Below are positions 26,702-38,848 of a stretch of DNA of 58,576 nucleotides, piece by piece; positions within the stretch are counted from its first letter, which is position 1; every line of letters starts with the position of its first letter. The notes below the pieces were generated by a model, which saw nothing but the letters and a program-made list of their open reading frames with translations, had not been told where the DNA came from and made no database searches. A program made the position numbers and the translations under genes. This stretch comes from Klebsiella pneumoniae (lineage in GTDB: Bacteria > Pseudomonadota > Gammaproteobacteria > Pseudomonadales > Pseudohongiellaceae), in assembly GCA_945877175.1 (NCBI GenBank), contig CAMCRC010000005.1, positions 1 through 58,576 on the forward strand, written 5' to 3'.

Positions 26702-27991
26702 TTGTTGTTCTTTGAAAGACCCGATGGCGGTGAAACCGCAGTCCTCGTGCATATTGATCTGGAAGCGGAACAGGATCAGGAGGACCCTTTGGAATTCGAG
26801 GAGCTGGCGCGATCCGCGGGCGCTGTCCCAGTACTATTCATTAAAGGCAGTCGCAAGAAGCCCGATGCAGGGCATTTCGTCGGATCAGGAAAGCTGGACG
26901 AAATCGCCGCTGCTGTGAAGGAGCATCAGGCCGAGCTCGTCCTGTTCAATCATTCCCTGAGTCCGAGCCAGGAGCGCAATCTGGAAAAGCACCTGCAATG
27001 CAGAGTGCTGGATCGGACTGGCCTCATCCTGGACATTTTCGCCCAGCGAGCCCGCAGTTATGAGGGAAAGCTGCAAGTGGAGCTTGCCCAGCTGGAGCAC
27101 ACGGTCACCCGACTCAAACGCGGTTGGACACACCTCGACCGGCAGAAGGGCGGCATCGGCCTTCGAGGAGCAGGTGAAACGCAGCTTGAGCTTGACCAGC
27201 GCATGATTCGGCAGCGCATCAAGAACATCAACAAAGGGCTTGAGAAGGTTCGTGCTCAACGAGAACAGGGGCGCCGGTCGCGCAGTCGGGCCGACATTCC
27301 CACAATTTCACTGGTCGGGTATACGAATGCTGGCAAGTCCTCGCTGTTCAACGCCATGGCAGGCGCAGAGACCTACGCCGCCGATCAGTTGTTTGCTACG
27401 CTGGATTCCACGTTGCGCCGCATTCAACTACCCAGTTTCGGAGCTGCAATACTCGCTGACACAGTAGGGTTCATTAGTCACCTTCCGCACAAACTTGTTG
27501 AGGCGTTTCGTGCCACACTGGAAGAGACGACCCGTGCCGATCTGCTTTTGCACGTAGTAGATGCCGCCAATGAGCATCACGAGTTTTTCACGGAACAAGT
27601 CAACGAGGTTCTTGAAGAGATTGGTGCCGCACAATTGCCGTGCCTGCTTGTGTATAACAAGATTGATCTGCTCCCCGATCGGGAACCTGTTCTTGAAAGA
27701 GACCAGGGCGGCAAACCGGTCAGAATATGGCTTTCGGCGCGCACAGGTGCGGGTATGCCACTACTTCTTCTGCAAGCGATCAGCGAATTACTCGGTCAAG
27801 ACGTCGTCGAACGCCGAATTGAATTGCGTCCTGACCAAGGGCGTTTGCGCGCTCGACTTTATGCCCGTGGCGCGGTGCATCACGAAGACGTCAACACTGA
27901 CGGGATGGTCTCACTGGCAATAAGACTTCCGCGAAGCGATCTTGACAGGCTCCTCGAGGACGAGGGGCTCGCCCCTCAGGCCGTAGGGTAA
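26702..27991 (+). CDS. hflX: GTPase HflX, ribosome rescue/splitting factor
   Basis: HflX binds ribosomal subunits and splits stalled ribosomes. The 429-residue protein has the N-terminal HflX domain (VGSGKLDEIAAAV, GRTGLILDIFAQRA-like region at about 100-120), a coiled linker (RIKNINKGLEKVRAQREQG) and a G domain with GYTNAGKSSLFNAM, DTVGFISHLPHKLVEAFRAT and YNKIDLL. There is no ATG before the fold: it uses TTG at 26702 (or the next codon, TTG at 26705), with GAGG just upstream. It follows hfq by 11 bases. The 67-base gap to hflK may hold another promoter. Confidence 0.96.
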   Translation: MLFFERPDGGETAVLVHIDLEAEQDQEDPLEFEELARSAGAVPVLFIKGSRKKPDAGHFVGSGKLDEIAAAVKEHQAELVLFNHSLSPSQERNLEKHLQCRVLDRTGLILDIFAQRARSYEGKLQVELAQLEHTVTRLKRGWTHLDRQKGGIGLRGAGETQLELDQRMIRQRIKNINKGLEKVRAQREQGRRSRSRADIPTISLVGYTNAGKSSLFNAMAGAETYAADQLFATLDSTLRRIQLPSFGAAILADTVGFISHLPHKLVEAFRATLEETTRADLLLHVVDAANEHHEFFTEQVNEVLEEIGAAQLPCLLVYNKIDLLPDREPVLERDQGGKPVRIWLSARTGAGMPLLLLQAISELLGQDVVERRIELRPDQGRLRARLYARGAVHHEDVNTDGMVSLAIRLPRSDLDRLLEDEGLAPQAVG

Positions 27992-28058
27992 AAAGCTGGG
28001 TTAATCAACAATAATTCGTTAAAATCACCCCCCGTATTTTTGGGGTATGGAGAAGCCG

Positions 28059-29270
28059 ATGGCTTGGAATGAACCTGGAAACAAAGGCAATGGGAACGAT
28101 CCCTGGGGCGGAGGTGGCCGCGGGGGTGGTGATCAGGGTCCTCCCGATCTTGATGAGGTCATCAAGAAGGTTTCCCGCAAACTGAACAGTCTTTTCGGAG
28201 GTAAATCCGGAGGGACTCCCACTGGTGGGAGCGGTGGCTCGGGCAGCGGCAGCGCCCCCGGTGTGTCTGCCGGGTTGTTGGGGGCAGCACTCGCTATAGT
28301 TGTCGTCATTTGGGCGGCAATGGGGTTCTACACCATCGACGAATCAGAGCGCGGCGTTGTGATGCGTTTTGGCGCCTTGCGAAGCGAGGTCGTCATGCCG
28401 GGATTGAGCTGGAATCCGCCCATCATCGATACAGTTCAGAAGGTAAACGTGTCCCGCGTGAATACCCGCTCCTACGCACGTGACATGTTGACTACCGATG
28501 AGAACATCGTGAACGTCTCCATTGACGTCCAGTATCTCATCGAAGATCCGGTGAAGTTTGTGGTCGTCGTGCGCGATCCCGAAGTCAGTCTGGATCACGC
28601 CGCTGAATCCGCCATCCGCCACGTAGTAGGTGGCACAACCATGGACCGCGTCTTGACTCAAGGTCGAGCTGATGTGGCGGCCGAGGTGAGGGATCGTTTG
28701 CAGCGTTACATGGCCAGCTACGATTCCGGCATCCTGATTCAGCAAGTAACCGTGCGCAACGCGCAGCCGCCCGATGCAGTGCAGGGTGCTTTCGACGATG
28801 TCATCAAAGCACGTGAAGATGAGCAGCGCGTTCAGAACGAAGCGCTGGCTTACGCCAACCGGGTAGTTCCGGTAGCTCGCGGTGAGGCCCAGCGCATCAT
28901 TGAGCAGGCCAATGCTTATCGCGATCAGGTGGTTGCCCGTGCGGAAGGTGAGGCCGCCCGCTTCGAGCAATTGCTGACCGAATACGAGAAAGCGCCCGAA
29001 GTGACGCGTGAGCGTCTTTACATTGACGCCATGCAGGCGGTCATGAGCAACAGCAGCAAGGTGCTGATCGATGTCGAGGGCGGCAACAACATGTTCTATC
29101 TGCCGCTGGACAAGATCATCGAGCAAAGCACCGCGACATCTGCAGGAGCCGCAGCCCAACTGACGCCGCAGCAACTGCGTGAAATTTCTGACCAGGTCAC
29201 CCGCGAACTCTCAGTGACAGAAGCTGACAGGGCGCGCCTGCAACCGGTTCCCGCACGAGGAGCACGCTGA
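28059..29270 (+). CDS. hflK: FtsH protease modulator HflK
   Basis: This is an SPFH/prohibitin-family membrane protein that forms a cage with HflC around FtsH. The 403-residue protein starts MAWNEPGNKG at ATG 28059, with GGAG seven bases upstream; an ATG 12 bases earlier overlaps that site. A Gly-rich cytosolic N-terminus (GGGGRGGGDQGPPDLDE) leads to one membrane segment (about 72-92). The SPFH domain follows from ESERGVVMRFG to the coiled-coil AYANRVVPVARGEAQR region. The stop overlaps the hflC start as TGATG, so the two subunits are translationally coupled. Confidence 0.97.
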   Translation: MAWNEPGNKGNGNDPWGGGGRGGGDQGPPDLDEVIKKVSRKLNSLFGGKSGGTPTGGSGGSGSGSAPGVSAGLLGAALAIVVVIWAAMGFYTIDESERGVVMRFGALRSEVVMPGLSWNPPIIDTVQKVNVSRVNTRSYARDMLTTDENIVNVSIDVQYLIEDPVKFVVVVRDPEVSLDHAAESAIRHVVGGTTMDRVLTQGRADVAAEVRDRLQRYMASYDSGILIQQVTVRNAQPPDAVQGAFDDVIKAREDEQRVQNEALAYANRVVPVARGEAQRIIEQANAYRDQVVARAEGEAARFEQLLTEYEKAPEVTRERLYIDAMQAVMSNSSKVLIDVEGGNNMFYLPLDKIIEQSTATSAGAAAQLTPQQLREISDQVTRELSVTEADRARLQPVPARGAR

Positions 29271-30139
29271 TGAAGAATGCATTTGCTGGAATTCTGGTGT
29301 TCTTCCTGTTTGTCGCAGGATCCGATGCCGTGTTTGTTGTTCGTGAAACCGAGCGCGCGATTCTGCTGCGTTTTGGTCAGATCATTGATGCTGACCTGGA
29401 GCCAGGCCTGCACTTCAAGATGCCATGGGTCAATACCGTGCGCAAATTCGACGGCCGCGTGCTGACGGTGACGGCTGAAGCTCAGCGCTACCTGACGCTC
29501 GAGCAGAAGGCGCTGGTGGTGGATTCCTTTGCCAAGTGGCGCATCGTCGATGTCGAGGCTTTCTACACGTCTTCCACGGGTGAAGAGAGCCGCACCAGCA
29601 ATCTGCTGGCGCAGCGCATCAACGACGGCCTGCGCAACAAGTTCGGTGAGCGCGACCTGCAGGAAGTGGTGTCCGGTCAGCGTGACCTGCTGATGGAGGA
29701 GCTCACGCGCGAATTGAATCTTTCTACAGCGGAGGAATACGGTATTGAAGTAATCGATGTGCGAGTAAAGCAGATCGAGCTGCCTCTGGACGTACGCTCT
29801 TCCGTATATGAACGAATGACCTCTGAAAGGCAGCGGGAAGCGCAGCAGCTGCGCTCACGCGGCAACGAGCTGGCCATCGGTATCGAAGCCGACGCCGATC
29901 GTCAGGAAGCGGTTCTCCTGGTTGAAGCTTATCGGGATGCCGAGCGTATCCGTGGCGAGGGCGATGCGATTGCATCGTCCACCTATGCAGCGGCATACTC
30001 AAGGAACGAGGAATTCTATGCGTTCACACGCAGCATCAACTCCTATCAGGAAAGTTTCTCCAACAAGGGTGATGTGCTGCTGGTAGACCCGGACAGCGAA
30101 TACTTCAAGTACATGCGCGGCAGCACCATAGAGCAGTAA
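29270..30139 (+). CDS. hflC: FtsH protease modulator HflC
   Basis: HflC is the partner of HflK in the FtsH-HflKC complex of the inner membrane (289 aa). It has an N-terminal membrane anchor (FAGILVFFLFVAGSDAVFVV), an SPFH domain beginning RETERAILLRFGQI, and KMPWVNTVRKFDGRV, ERMTSERQREAQQLRSRG and a coiled-coil C-terminal half. The start overlaps the hflK stop by one base. A strong terminator 12 bases after its stop closes the operon. Confidence 0.97.
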   Translation: MKNAFAGILVFFLFVAGSDAVFVVRETERAILLRFGQIIDADLEPGLHFKMPWVNTVRKFDGRVLTVTAEAQRYLTLEQKALVVDSFAKWRIVDVEAFYTSSTGEESRTSNLLAQRINDGLRNKFGERDLQEVVSGQRDLLMEELTRELNLSTAEEYGIEVIDVRVKQIELPLDVRSSVYERMTSERQREAQQLRSRGNELAIGIEADADRQEAVLLVEAYRDAERIRGEGDAIASSTYAAAYSRNEEFYAFTRSINSYQESFSNKGDVLLVDPDSEYFKYMRGSTIEQ

Positions 30140-30151
30140 TGTTCCGGAAAG

Positions 30152-30187
30152 GACCAGCAGCAGGCAAGCCTGCTGCTGGTCTTTGTC
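30152..30187 (+). terminator. Rho-independent terminator after hflC
   Basis: GACCAGCAGCAGG (30152-30164) and CCTGCTGCTGGTC (30169-30181) form a perfect 13-bp stem with a CAAG loop. A TTTGTCC tail follows. Confidence 0.85.
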
Positions 30188-30265
30188 CGTCTGGAGATTG
30201 TGCAATTGCGCTGGTCAACAGGCAGGCTCGCCCCACTTTGAAAGGATAGGATTCAGGACTCGACA

Positions 30266-32831
<2,566 letters not shown>

Positions 32832-32849
32832 GCCTTCGGAGGCCACTTA

Positions 32850-34574
32850 ATGGACGCAGGCGCCATCAACAACTTCTTCTTGATTGGCGCAGTACTGGTA
32901 GGTTTCAGTGTTCTGGTGAGTTCGCTTTCTTCGCGACTCGGCATTCCTATCCTGGTCATTTTTCTGGGTGTGGGAATGCTTGCCGGGGAAGATGGAATCG
33001 GCGGCATTCTATTTGACGATTACTCCCTCGCGTATCTGGCAAGCAACCTTGCCCTTGCAATCATTCTCCTCGATGGTGGCATGCGCACTCGGGTTGCTAC
33101 GTTTCGCGTTGCACTCGGGCCGGCAATGTCACTCGCCACGGTCGGAGTCCTCGTCACGGCGGGCCTGACTGGTTATGTTGCTGCGTGGCTGTTCGAACTG
33201 ACGCTGATGCAGGGCTTCCTGATAGGTGCAATTGTAGCGTCGACTGATGCGGCTGCCGTGTTCTCGCTGCTTGGTCAACGCAGCCTGAACGAACGCGTCG
33301 GAGCAACGCTGGAGATAGAGTCAGGAAGCAACGACCCGATGGCGGTCTTTCTCACGGTCGCCTTCATCGAACTGATTGGATCGGGGCAAACCGGAACCGG
33401 AGTTGGTTTTCTGATCAGTTTCGTTCAGCAGTTTGGTCTCGGGGTAACCCTCGGACTGGGCGGTGGATGGCTGCTGTGGAAACTGATCAACCGCAGTGTT
33501 CTGGCGAATGGACTTTATCCTCTGCTGGCGTTGAGCGGAGGCCTGCTTATTTTTGCCTTTACCAACATGGTGGGGGGCAGCGGCATACTCGCAATCTATA
33601 TTTGCGGCTTGCTGCTGGGCAATCGTCCCATTCGCGGCAGGACATCGATTCTTTCCATATTTGACGGTCTGGCGTGGATGAGCCAGATCGGCATGTTCCT
33701 GGTACTGGGTCTGTTGCTGACACCAAGCGAACTTGCGCCAATCGCGCTTCCAGGGCTGTTGCTGGCACTGTGGATGATCCTGTTCGCAAGACCGCTCTCC
33801 GTATGGATTAGTCTTGCTCCTTTCCGTCGGTTCAAGACGCGCGAGCGCTGGTTCATTTCATGGGTAGGACTGCGTGGCGCGGTGCCAATCATTCTTGCCG
33901 TATATCCAGTGATGGCGGGGTTGCCGGATTCCCAGCTGTACTTCAATCTCGCATTCTTCGTCGTGCTGGTGTCACTGTTGCTGCAAGGCAGTTCTCTGCC
34001 TCTTGCAATTCGGCTGGCCCGCGTAGAGGTGCCAGCGCAGGCAATGCCCATTGCCCGCACCGGGCTCGAAGTACACCCCACCAGCCAGTGGGAAATGTTC
34101 GTCTATCAGCTGGGCCCGGAGAAGTGGTGCATCAATACCGAGCTGCGCCGTCTGCACATGCCGGAAGGGACCCGGATTGCCGCATTGTTCAGAGGAAGAG
34201 AATTGCTCCATCCCAGTGGCAGTACTCGGCTGATGGCGGATGATATTCTCTGTATCATCGGTCATGAGCATGATCTGCCCGAGTTGGGGAAACTGTTCAG
34301 TCAGGCCCCCATGTCCAACATGGACAACTGGTTCTTTGGCGATTTCATTCTGGATGCCAATGCGCGTCTGGCTGACCTTGCACCGGTATATGGGCTGTCC
34401 TTGCAGGACTGCGGCGCAGACGCCACTATCGGGGAATTCTTCAACGACAAGATGGGGGGGAAACCTGTGGTTGGCGACCAGCTCGAATGGCAGGGATTCT
34501 TCTGGACTGTGGCGGCAGTCGAGCAGGGTCTGATTAAGAAAATGGGCCTGAAGCTGGCACACAAGGCAGCGTAG
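32850..34574 (+). CDS. CPA1-family potassium/proton antiporter (NhaP2/CvrA type)
   Basis: This inner-membrane cation/proton antiporter has 574 residues. The N-terminal two thirds form about 12-13 membrane helices, with family motifs such as [31 protein letters not shown] and [12 protein letters not shown], where the Asp residues carry ions. After about residue 390 comes a cytosolic TrkA-C-like domain ([21 protein letters not shown]) and a CorC/HlyC-like end ([20 protein letters not shown]). This layout is that of CvrA/NhaP2, which exchanges K+ for H+. It is probably co-transcribed with purA. Confidence 0.92.
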   Translation: MDAGAINNFFLIGAVLVGFSVLVSSLSSRLGIPILVIFLGVGMLAGEDGIGGILFDDYSLAYLASNLALAIILLDGGMRTRVATFRVALGPAMSLATVGVLVTAGLTGYVAAWLFELTLMQGFLIGAIVASTDAAAVFSLLGQRSLNERVGATLEIESGSNDPMAVFLTVAFIELIGSGQTGTGVGFLISFVQQFGLGVTLGLGGGWLLWKLINRSVLANGLYPLLALSGGLLIFAFTNMVGGSGILAIYICGLLLGNRPIRGRTSILSIFDGLAWMSQIGMFLVLGLLLTPSELAPIALPGLLLALWMILFARPLSVWISLAPFRRFKTRERWFISWVGLRGAVPIILAVYPVMAGLPDSQLYFNLAFFVVLVSLLLQGSSLPLAIRLARVEVPAQAMPIARTGLEVHPTSQWEMFVYQLGPEKWCINTELRRLHMPEGTRIAALFRGRELLHPSGSTRLMADDILCIIGHEHDLPELGKLFSQAPMSNMDNWFFGDFILDANARLADLAPVYGLSLQDCGADATIGEFFNDKMGGKPVVGDQLEWQGFFWTVAAVEQGLIKKMGLKLAHKAA

Positions 34575-34645
34575 TTGCTTCTGTTTGTCGCTTTTTCGAA
34601 AGGCTTCAAAATATTGCAGGTCAACACAACAACAAGGAGTCTTGA

Positions 34646-35674
34646 ATGTTTACGTCCTCCCGATTCAGACAGTTCGCCGGGCTGGTTTTTGCCGGCGCAC
34701 TCTTTACTGGCAGTGCCCAGCTCCATGCACAGGCAGACACGCCTCCCAGCGAGGCGCCGGCAGACTGGGGCCCGATCTCTTCCACGCTTGAAGAAGTACC
34801 GTACCCTTATCCCGTGCAGTACCTGGATGTGCAGCACTTCGGGCAGGACGGCCGCATGGCCTACATGGATGTCGCGCCGACGGGCACTCCCAATGGTCAG
34901 ACCGCCATGTTGTTTCACGGGATGAATTTCGCGGGCAAAGGCTTTGAAGTGACGATCACTGCGCTGAGTGAAGCGGGCTTTCGCGTGCTGGTTCCGGATC
35001 GCATCGGCTATGGTCGCTCATCCAAGCTCGACATCCCTTACAACTTGCACATCTTTGCACTCGACTCCAAGCGCCTGCTGGATCACGTCGGTGTCGAGAA
35101 GGCCGCCATCGTCGGGCATTCAATGGGCGGGATGGTCGCCAGCCGCTTTGCCATGACGTATCCGAATGCCACTACGCATGTGGCACTGGTCAATCAGATC
35201 GGTTTGACAGATCAGCGCCAGGGCCGTCCATGGCGAGACTTCGAGGAGCTTTATCAGGCCACGCTCACGAATACCACCTATGAAAGCATCCTGCGCAACC
35301 ACATGAGCTATTACCCGACCTGGGACAACAAGTATCTCGAGTGGGTTCACTACCAGTACGGGCAGACGCTCATCTCAGAGTGGCCACTCCTGGCGCGTAT
35401 CCGCACATGGCAGCAGCAGATTCTGTTCCTCGACCCCGTTGTCTATGACTGGCAGCACATTCAAGCCAAGGCACTGGTGATCGGTGGTGCACAGGACAAC
35501 CTCACGCCGAATTATGCGGATCTGGCCCGGCACGTGTCAGAAACGATCCCGAACGCCGAACTGATTCTTTATCCCGGTATCGGACACAATCCGCATTTCG
35601 AGATTCCCGATCAGTACCATGCCGATCTGATCCGTTTCCTGAGATCGGAGCCTTTGCCGCCGCCGGCAGATTGA
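34646..35674 (+). CDS. Exported alpha/beta hydrolase
   Basis: This is a 342-residue periplasmic alpha/beta hydrolase. The N-terminus is a signal peptide (FAGLVFAGALFTGSAQLHAQ). The oxyanion-hole segment MLFHGMNFAGKGFE, nucleophile elbow GHSMGGMVASRFA (Ser) and catalytic His in YPGIGHNPHFEIPDQ are in order. An acidic residue in VIGGAQDNLTPNYA completes the triad. The mid-region cap (FEELYQATLTNTTYES) is helical. The substrate is not readable; esterase, lactonase and epoxide-hydrolase-like activity are all possible. AAGGAG precedes the ATG. A hairpin follows, and then an unknown exported protein on the same strand. Confidence 0.9.
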   Translation: MFTSSRFRQFAGLVFAGALFTGSAQLHAQADTPPSEAPADWGPISSTLEEVPYPYPVQYLDVQHFGQDGRMAYMDVAPTGTPNGQTAMLFHGMNFAGKGFEVTITALSEAGFRVLVPDRIGYGRSSKLDIPYNLHIFALDSKRLLDHVGVEKAAIVGHSMGGMVASRFAMTYPNATTHVALVNQIGLTDQRQGRPWRDFEELYQATLTNTTYESILRNHMSYYPTWDNKYLEWVHYQYGQTLISEWPLLARIRTWQQQILFLDPVVYDWQHIQAKALVIGGAQDNLTPNYADLARHVSETIPNAELILYPGIGHNPHFEIPDQYHADLIRFLRSEPLPPPAD

Positions 35675-35724
35675 TGGAATGTCACACATTGCCAAACCTT
35701 TAACTTGATTCAGGATGGACTTGG

Positions 35725-35755
35725 ACGGCCCGGGCTTTTATCCTTGGGCCGTTTA
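35725..35755 (+). terminator. Candidate terminator after the hydrolase
   Basis: ACGGCCC (35725-35731) pairs with GGGCCGT (35746-35752), followed by TTATA. It lies 51 bases after the hydrolase stop. Confidence 0.55.
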
Positions 35756-35803
35756 TACAGGTGGGACAACCCGCCTGAAAATCAGACATTTGCGGGGGTT
35801 ACA

Positions 35804-36925
35804 ATGCACAAGGTACTTCAGGGTTTACTGATCGGATTCTCATTTGCAGGGGCTGTTGCGCCGTCAGCACTGCATGCTCAGTCAGCGGGGACAATGGAAG
35901 CTCGGTTTCCTTCACTCGCACAGTATTTGAACGCTTCAGAAGTTCTGCAGGCTGCAGTTTTTGACGAAGTAGTTGTCAGCAACGAGTCCACTGAATCGCA
36001 GTTCGGCAAGGTGCTGCTTCGTGACGAGATCGTGGAGCTTGCTGAGGCCGAATTCTCGCACTACCACACTGCAAGCAACCACATGGCCATGCTCGGGCCT
36101 TTTCGCGTTTTTGAAAGCCGCGCAACGCCAGGCCTGCAATCCATGATCCGCGATGAGTTTGCGGATGACGAAGTTGCGAATGTGCTGGAAGCCAATGGCA
36201 ACATTCCTCCCAGCGCAGTCGCGGTATTGGAACGTGGTCGTTTGTTCGGAATCACTCTTCTGGATATTTACCTCGACAACAATGTGATCGACAAGCACAC
36301 AGCGGTGGAAGAAGCCCTGACTGAGTATCTGAGCGAAGACTCGCTGTCCGTGGCAGCACTTCCCAAGTCTCCTGATCTGCTGTCTGAACACCCTTACGCC
36401 TATGCCTTCCGCGTTGGCTTTCCGCAGCTGAGTGGCCTGACCTGGGCCTCACAGTGGCTGCAGATTGCCGCACTGGAAGCCACTATTCTTGCGGCCAGCG
36501 ATGCGGAAGTGGAATCAGGCATTGCCGCGGTGATCGGTCTTTATCAGGAGAAGGTAGCGCCCACGCACGGCAGCCTGATGTCTCTGCCGACTGATATTCC
36601 GACCATGCCGGCGATTGCCCCGAATGTATACAGCTTCCATCCTGGAGCTGCCTACGTACTGGACAACATTTCCGTATTGAAAGTGGTGATCGGTGACTTG
36701 CTGGCCCATCCGGATGTGCCGGATCGTCAAGCAGCAATCGAAAGTGCCGTGGCGTCGTTTACTGACAAGACCAACCATCTGGATCAGGAAATGAGATACC
36801 TTGAGTTTGTGCTGCGTGGCGGCATATTCAATCAAGGAGGACCTGCGCTGGGGGGCCTGACGCAGTCGGAGCGCAATCGCGGCCGCTCTGCCACTCCGCA
36901 TGTAAGCAATTATCCAATGCGTTGA
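35804..36925 (+). CDS. Exported protein of unknown function
   Basis: This 373-residue protein starts at ATG 35804 with GGGGGT upstream. The signal peptide is MHKVLQGLLIGFSFAGAVAP, with cleavage near LHAQ. The mature part is mostly helical, with few Cys. A His-rich segment, EFSHYHTASNHMAMLGPF (about residues 80-100), and scattered His in later helices could bind a metal or haem, but no known motif was recognised. The C-terminus is Gly-rich (GGIFNQGGPALGGLTQ). It precedes the redoxin-cytochrome-monooxygenase gene by 52 bases on the same strand with no terminator between, so the two probably form an operon and this protein may be a partner of that enzyme. No family name is proposed. Confidence 0.82.
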   Translation: MHKVLQGLLIGFSFAGAVAPSALHAQSAGTMEARFPSLAQYLNASEVLQAAVFDEVVVSNESTESQFGKVLLRDEIVELAEAEFSHYHTASNHMAMLGPFRVFESRATPGLQSMIRDEFADDEVANVLEANGNIPPSAVAVLERGRLFGITLLDIYLDNNVIDKHTAVEEALTEYLSEDSLSVAALPKSPDLLSEHPYAYAFRVGFPQLSGLTWASQWLQIAALEATILAASDAEVESGIAAVIGLYQEKVAPTHGSLMSLPTDIPTMPAIAPNVYSFHPGAAYVLDNISVLKVVIGDLLAHPDVPDRQAAIESAVASFTDKTNHLDQEMRYLEFVLRGGIFNQGGPALGGLTQSERNRGRSATPHVSNYPMR

Positions 36926-36977
36926 ACGGCAAGCATGATGTCTGACTGCGTTGCTTAATGTAGAGGATTGTAGTGCC

Positions 36978-38675
36978 ATGAAAAAAGTTCAAGCATCTTG
37001 TCTGGGAGCCTTCATCGCCCTGGCGTCGGGAGCTGCAAGTGCTGCTCTCGACAGAACAGGCGATTTCGCATTGCTCGATAGCGATGGGGAGTTCCATCAG
37101 TTAAGTCGTTATCAACATCGCAAAGCCGTTGTTGTGATGTCCTATTCGCAGTCCTGTCAGGGCATGGATGCGACGCTGGCGCAGTATCAGGAACTGCACA
37201 ATCGCTATTCCGAGCAGGGCATTGAGTTTCTGCTGCTGGATTCGCAGGATCTGGACCGGCAGGCGCTGCGGGAACTGAATGTCGCGCTGCCCATCCTGCA
37301 GGACAATGGTCAATTGATCTCTGATGCACTGGGAATAACCAGCGTTGGAGACGTCAGGGTGCTCAATCCGGACCGAATCTCCCTGTTTTATAAGGGGGCC
37401 GTTGGCGAGCAGCTGGATGCCACGCTTTCTGCACTGCTGAGCACTACTGTGCGCAACACCGTCACGACAGAGAATTCCTCGGGTTGTCTGGTCGAATACC
37501 CGGCCAAGGAGATGCATGCTGCCCAGGTCCCGGACTATGCGACCGAGGTGGCTCCCATCATTATCGAGAATTGCGCGTCCTGCCACAGACAGTTCGGCGT
37601 CGGTCCGTTCGCGATCGACAAGTACGTCTCCTTGTTGGGATGGTCTCCCATGATCCGGGAAGTACTGCTCAACAAGCGTATGCCTCCGGCGCAGGTGGAC
37701 CCGAGCATCGGACACACCGCTTCCGCTCGGTACATCGCAACTGAAGATATCCAGACGCTGGTGCATTGGTTCAATGCAGGGGCGCCACGTGGTGACGGAC
37801 CCGTGGATCCTCTTGAAGAATATGTCCATGAGGAAAGCAAGGACTGGATACTGGGCGAGCCTGACCTCGTGGTCACGGCGCCTCCAAAGGAAATCCCTGC
37901 GACGGGAATCCTGGACTACGTTTATTCCGATGTAGAGCTGGCGTTTACGGAGGACAAGTGGGTTACCGCGGTACAGTATCGTCCTGACGCAACGAGCGCC
38001 CTGCATCACCTGATGGGCTTTGTCACAGCGCCAGGGGAAGATTTCTGGGGGCAGGAGCGCAACGTCAGCACGTCAACCCGTACATTCCTTGACGGCTATT
38101 CGCCGGGCAAACCTGCAGCAACGCAGTTTCCTGAAGGGACAGCTGTTTTCATTCCGAAGGGACACAAACTTTCCCTGCAGTTCCACTTTGTTGGTATCGG
38201 TGCAGAGTTGGTCGATGCAACGAAGATTGGTCTTTACTTTGCTGAAGGATCTGAAGTTGATGGCCTGAAAGAACGACATGTGCAGGCTGTCTCAGCATCT
38301 GACCTGGTTTTGCCACCAAACCAGCATGAAATTCCGGCCCATGCCGAATACGTCTTTGAAGAGGCAGTTGTTATTACAGGGGTTCGCGCGAAGATGAATG
38401 CGCGGGGCAAGAAGATGAAATTCAGTATGGAGCTGCCGGATGGCACCATGCAGGATATTCTCAGCGTGCCAGCCTACAACTACGGTTGGCAGCCGCACTA
38501 TGTTCTTGATGAGCCTGTAGAAGTGCCTGCGGGCACCAAGGTGCATGTGACCGGGGCCTTTGACAACACTATATCCAATCCCTTCAACCCGGACCCGGAC
38601 GCCGAGATTCGCTCCGGACTGACCAGCAAGGATGAAATGTTCACCGGGTATTTCACGTACCATAAAGCTGACTGA
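36978..38675 (+). CDS. Redoxin / cytochrome c / copper type II monooxygenase-like three-domain protein
   Basis: This 565-residue exported protein starts at ATG 36978 (AGAGG upstream) with signal MKKVQASCLGAFIALASG. Residues about 25-160 form a thioredoxin-like redoxin domain with one Cys (SYSQSCQGMD). A class I cytochrome c segment follows, with NCASCHRQFGVGPF and a likely Met ligand in NKRMPPAQ. From about residue 300 it resembles the PHM-type copper type II ascorbate-dependent monooxygenase fold: ALHHLMGFV, LSLQFHFVG, then PDG, YNYGWQPHYVLDEPV, ISNPFNPDPDA and SKDEMFTGYF. The usual HxH of the second copper site is replaced in the corresponding RAKMNARGKKM segment, so copper binding may be partial. 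It is convergent with a related protein at 38849. Confidence 0.85.
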   Translation: MKKVQASCLGAFIALASGAASAALDRTGDFALLDSDGEFHQLSRYQHRKAVVVMSYSQSCQGMDATLAQYQELHNRYSEQGIEFLLLDSQDLDRQALRELNVALPILQDNGQLISDALGITSVGDVRVLNPDRISLFYKGAVGEQLDATLSALLSTTVRNTVTTENSSGCLVEYPAKEMHAAQVPDYATEVAPIIIENCASCHRQFGVGPFAIDKYVSLLGWSPMIREVLLNKRMPPAQVDPSIGHTASARYIATEDIQTLVHWFNAGAPRGDGPVDPLEEYVHEESKDWILGEPDLVVTAPPKEIPATGILDYVYSDVELAFTEDKWVTAVQYRPDATSALHHLMGFVTAPGEDFWGQERNVSTSTRTFLDGYSPGKPAATQFPEGTAVFIPKGHKLSLQFHFVGIGAELVDATKIGLYFAEGSEVDGLKERHVQAVSASDLVLPPNQHEIPAHAEYVFEEAVVITGVRAKMNARGKKMKFSMELPDGTMQDILSVPAYNYGWQPHYVLDEPVEVPAGTKVHVTGAFDNTISNPFNPDPDAEIRSGLTSKDEMFTGYFTYHKAD

Positions 38676-38692
38676 ATCAGCTTTATGACAAG

Positions 38693-38730
38693 AAAAGCCA
38701 CCTGCTCATGACTGAGTCGGTGGCTTTTTT
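38693..38730 (+). terminator. Terminator after the redoxin-cytochrome-monooxygenase gene
   Basis: AAAAGCCACC (38693-38702) pairs with the GGTGGCTTTT starting at 38719, with a T-rich tail to 38730. It is the plus-strand terminator of a convergent pair. Confidence 0.85.
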
Positions 38731-38772
38731 ATTGGGGCGCGTCCAAGGGCACTTTCCCGGAAGCAAAAGAAA

Positions 38773-38799
38773 AGGGCCGGAGACAAAGTCTTCGGCCCT
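38773..38799 (-). terminator. Terminator after the minus-strand cytochrome/monooxygenase gene
   Basis: AGGGCCGGAGAC pairs with GTCTTCGGCCCT around an AAA loop with one G-T pair. On the minus strand it is followed by TTTTCTTTT, making a good rho-independent terminator for the gene ending at 38849. Confidence 0.8.
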
Positions 38800-38848
38800 A
38801 ATTTGTTGCCGGATAGTCAGGTTTTCACCTGACTATTCCTTCGCTCGA

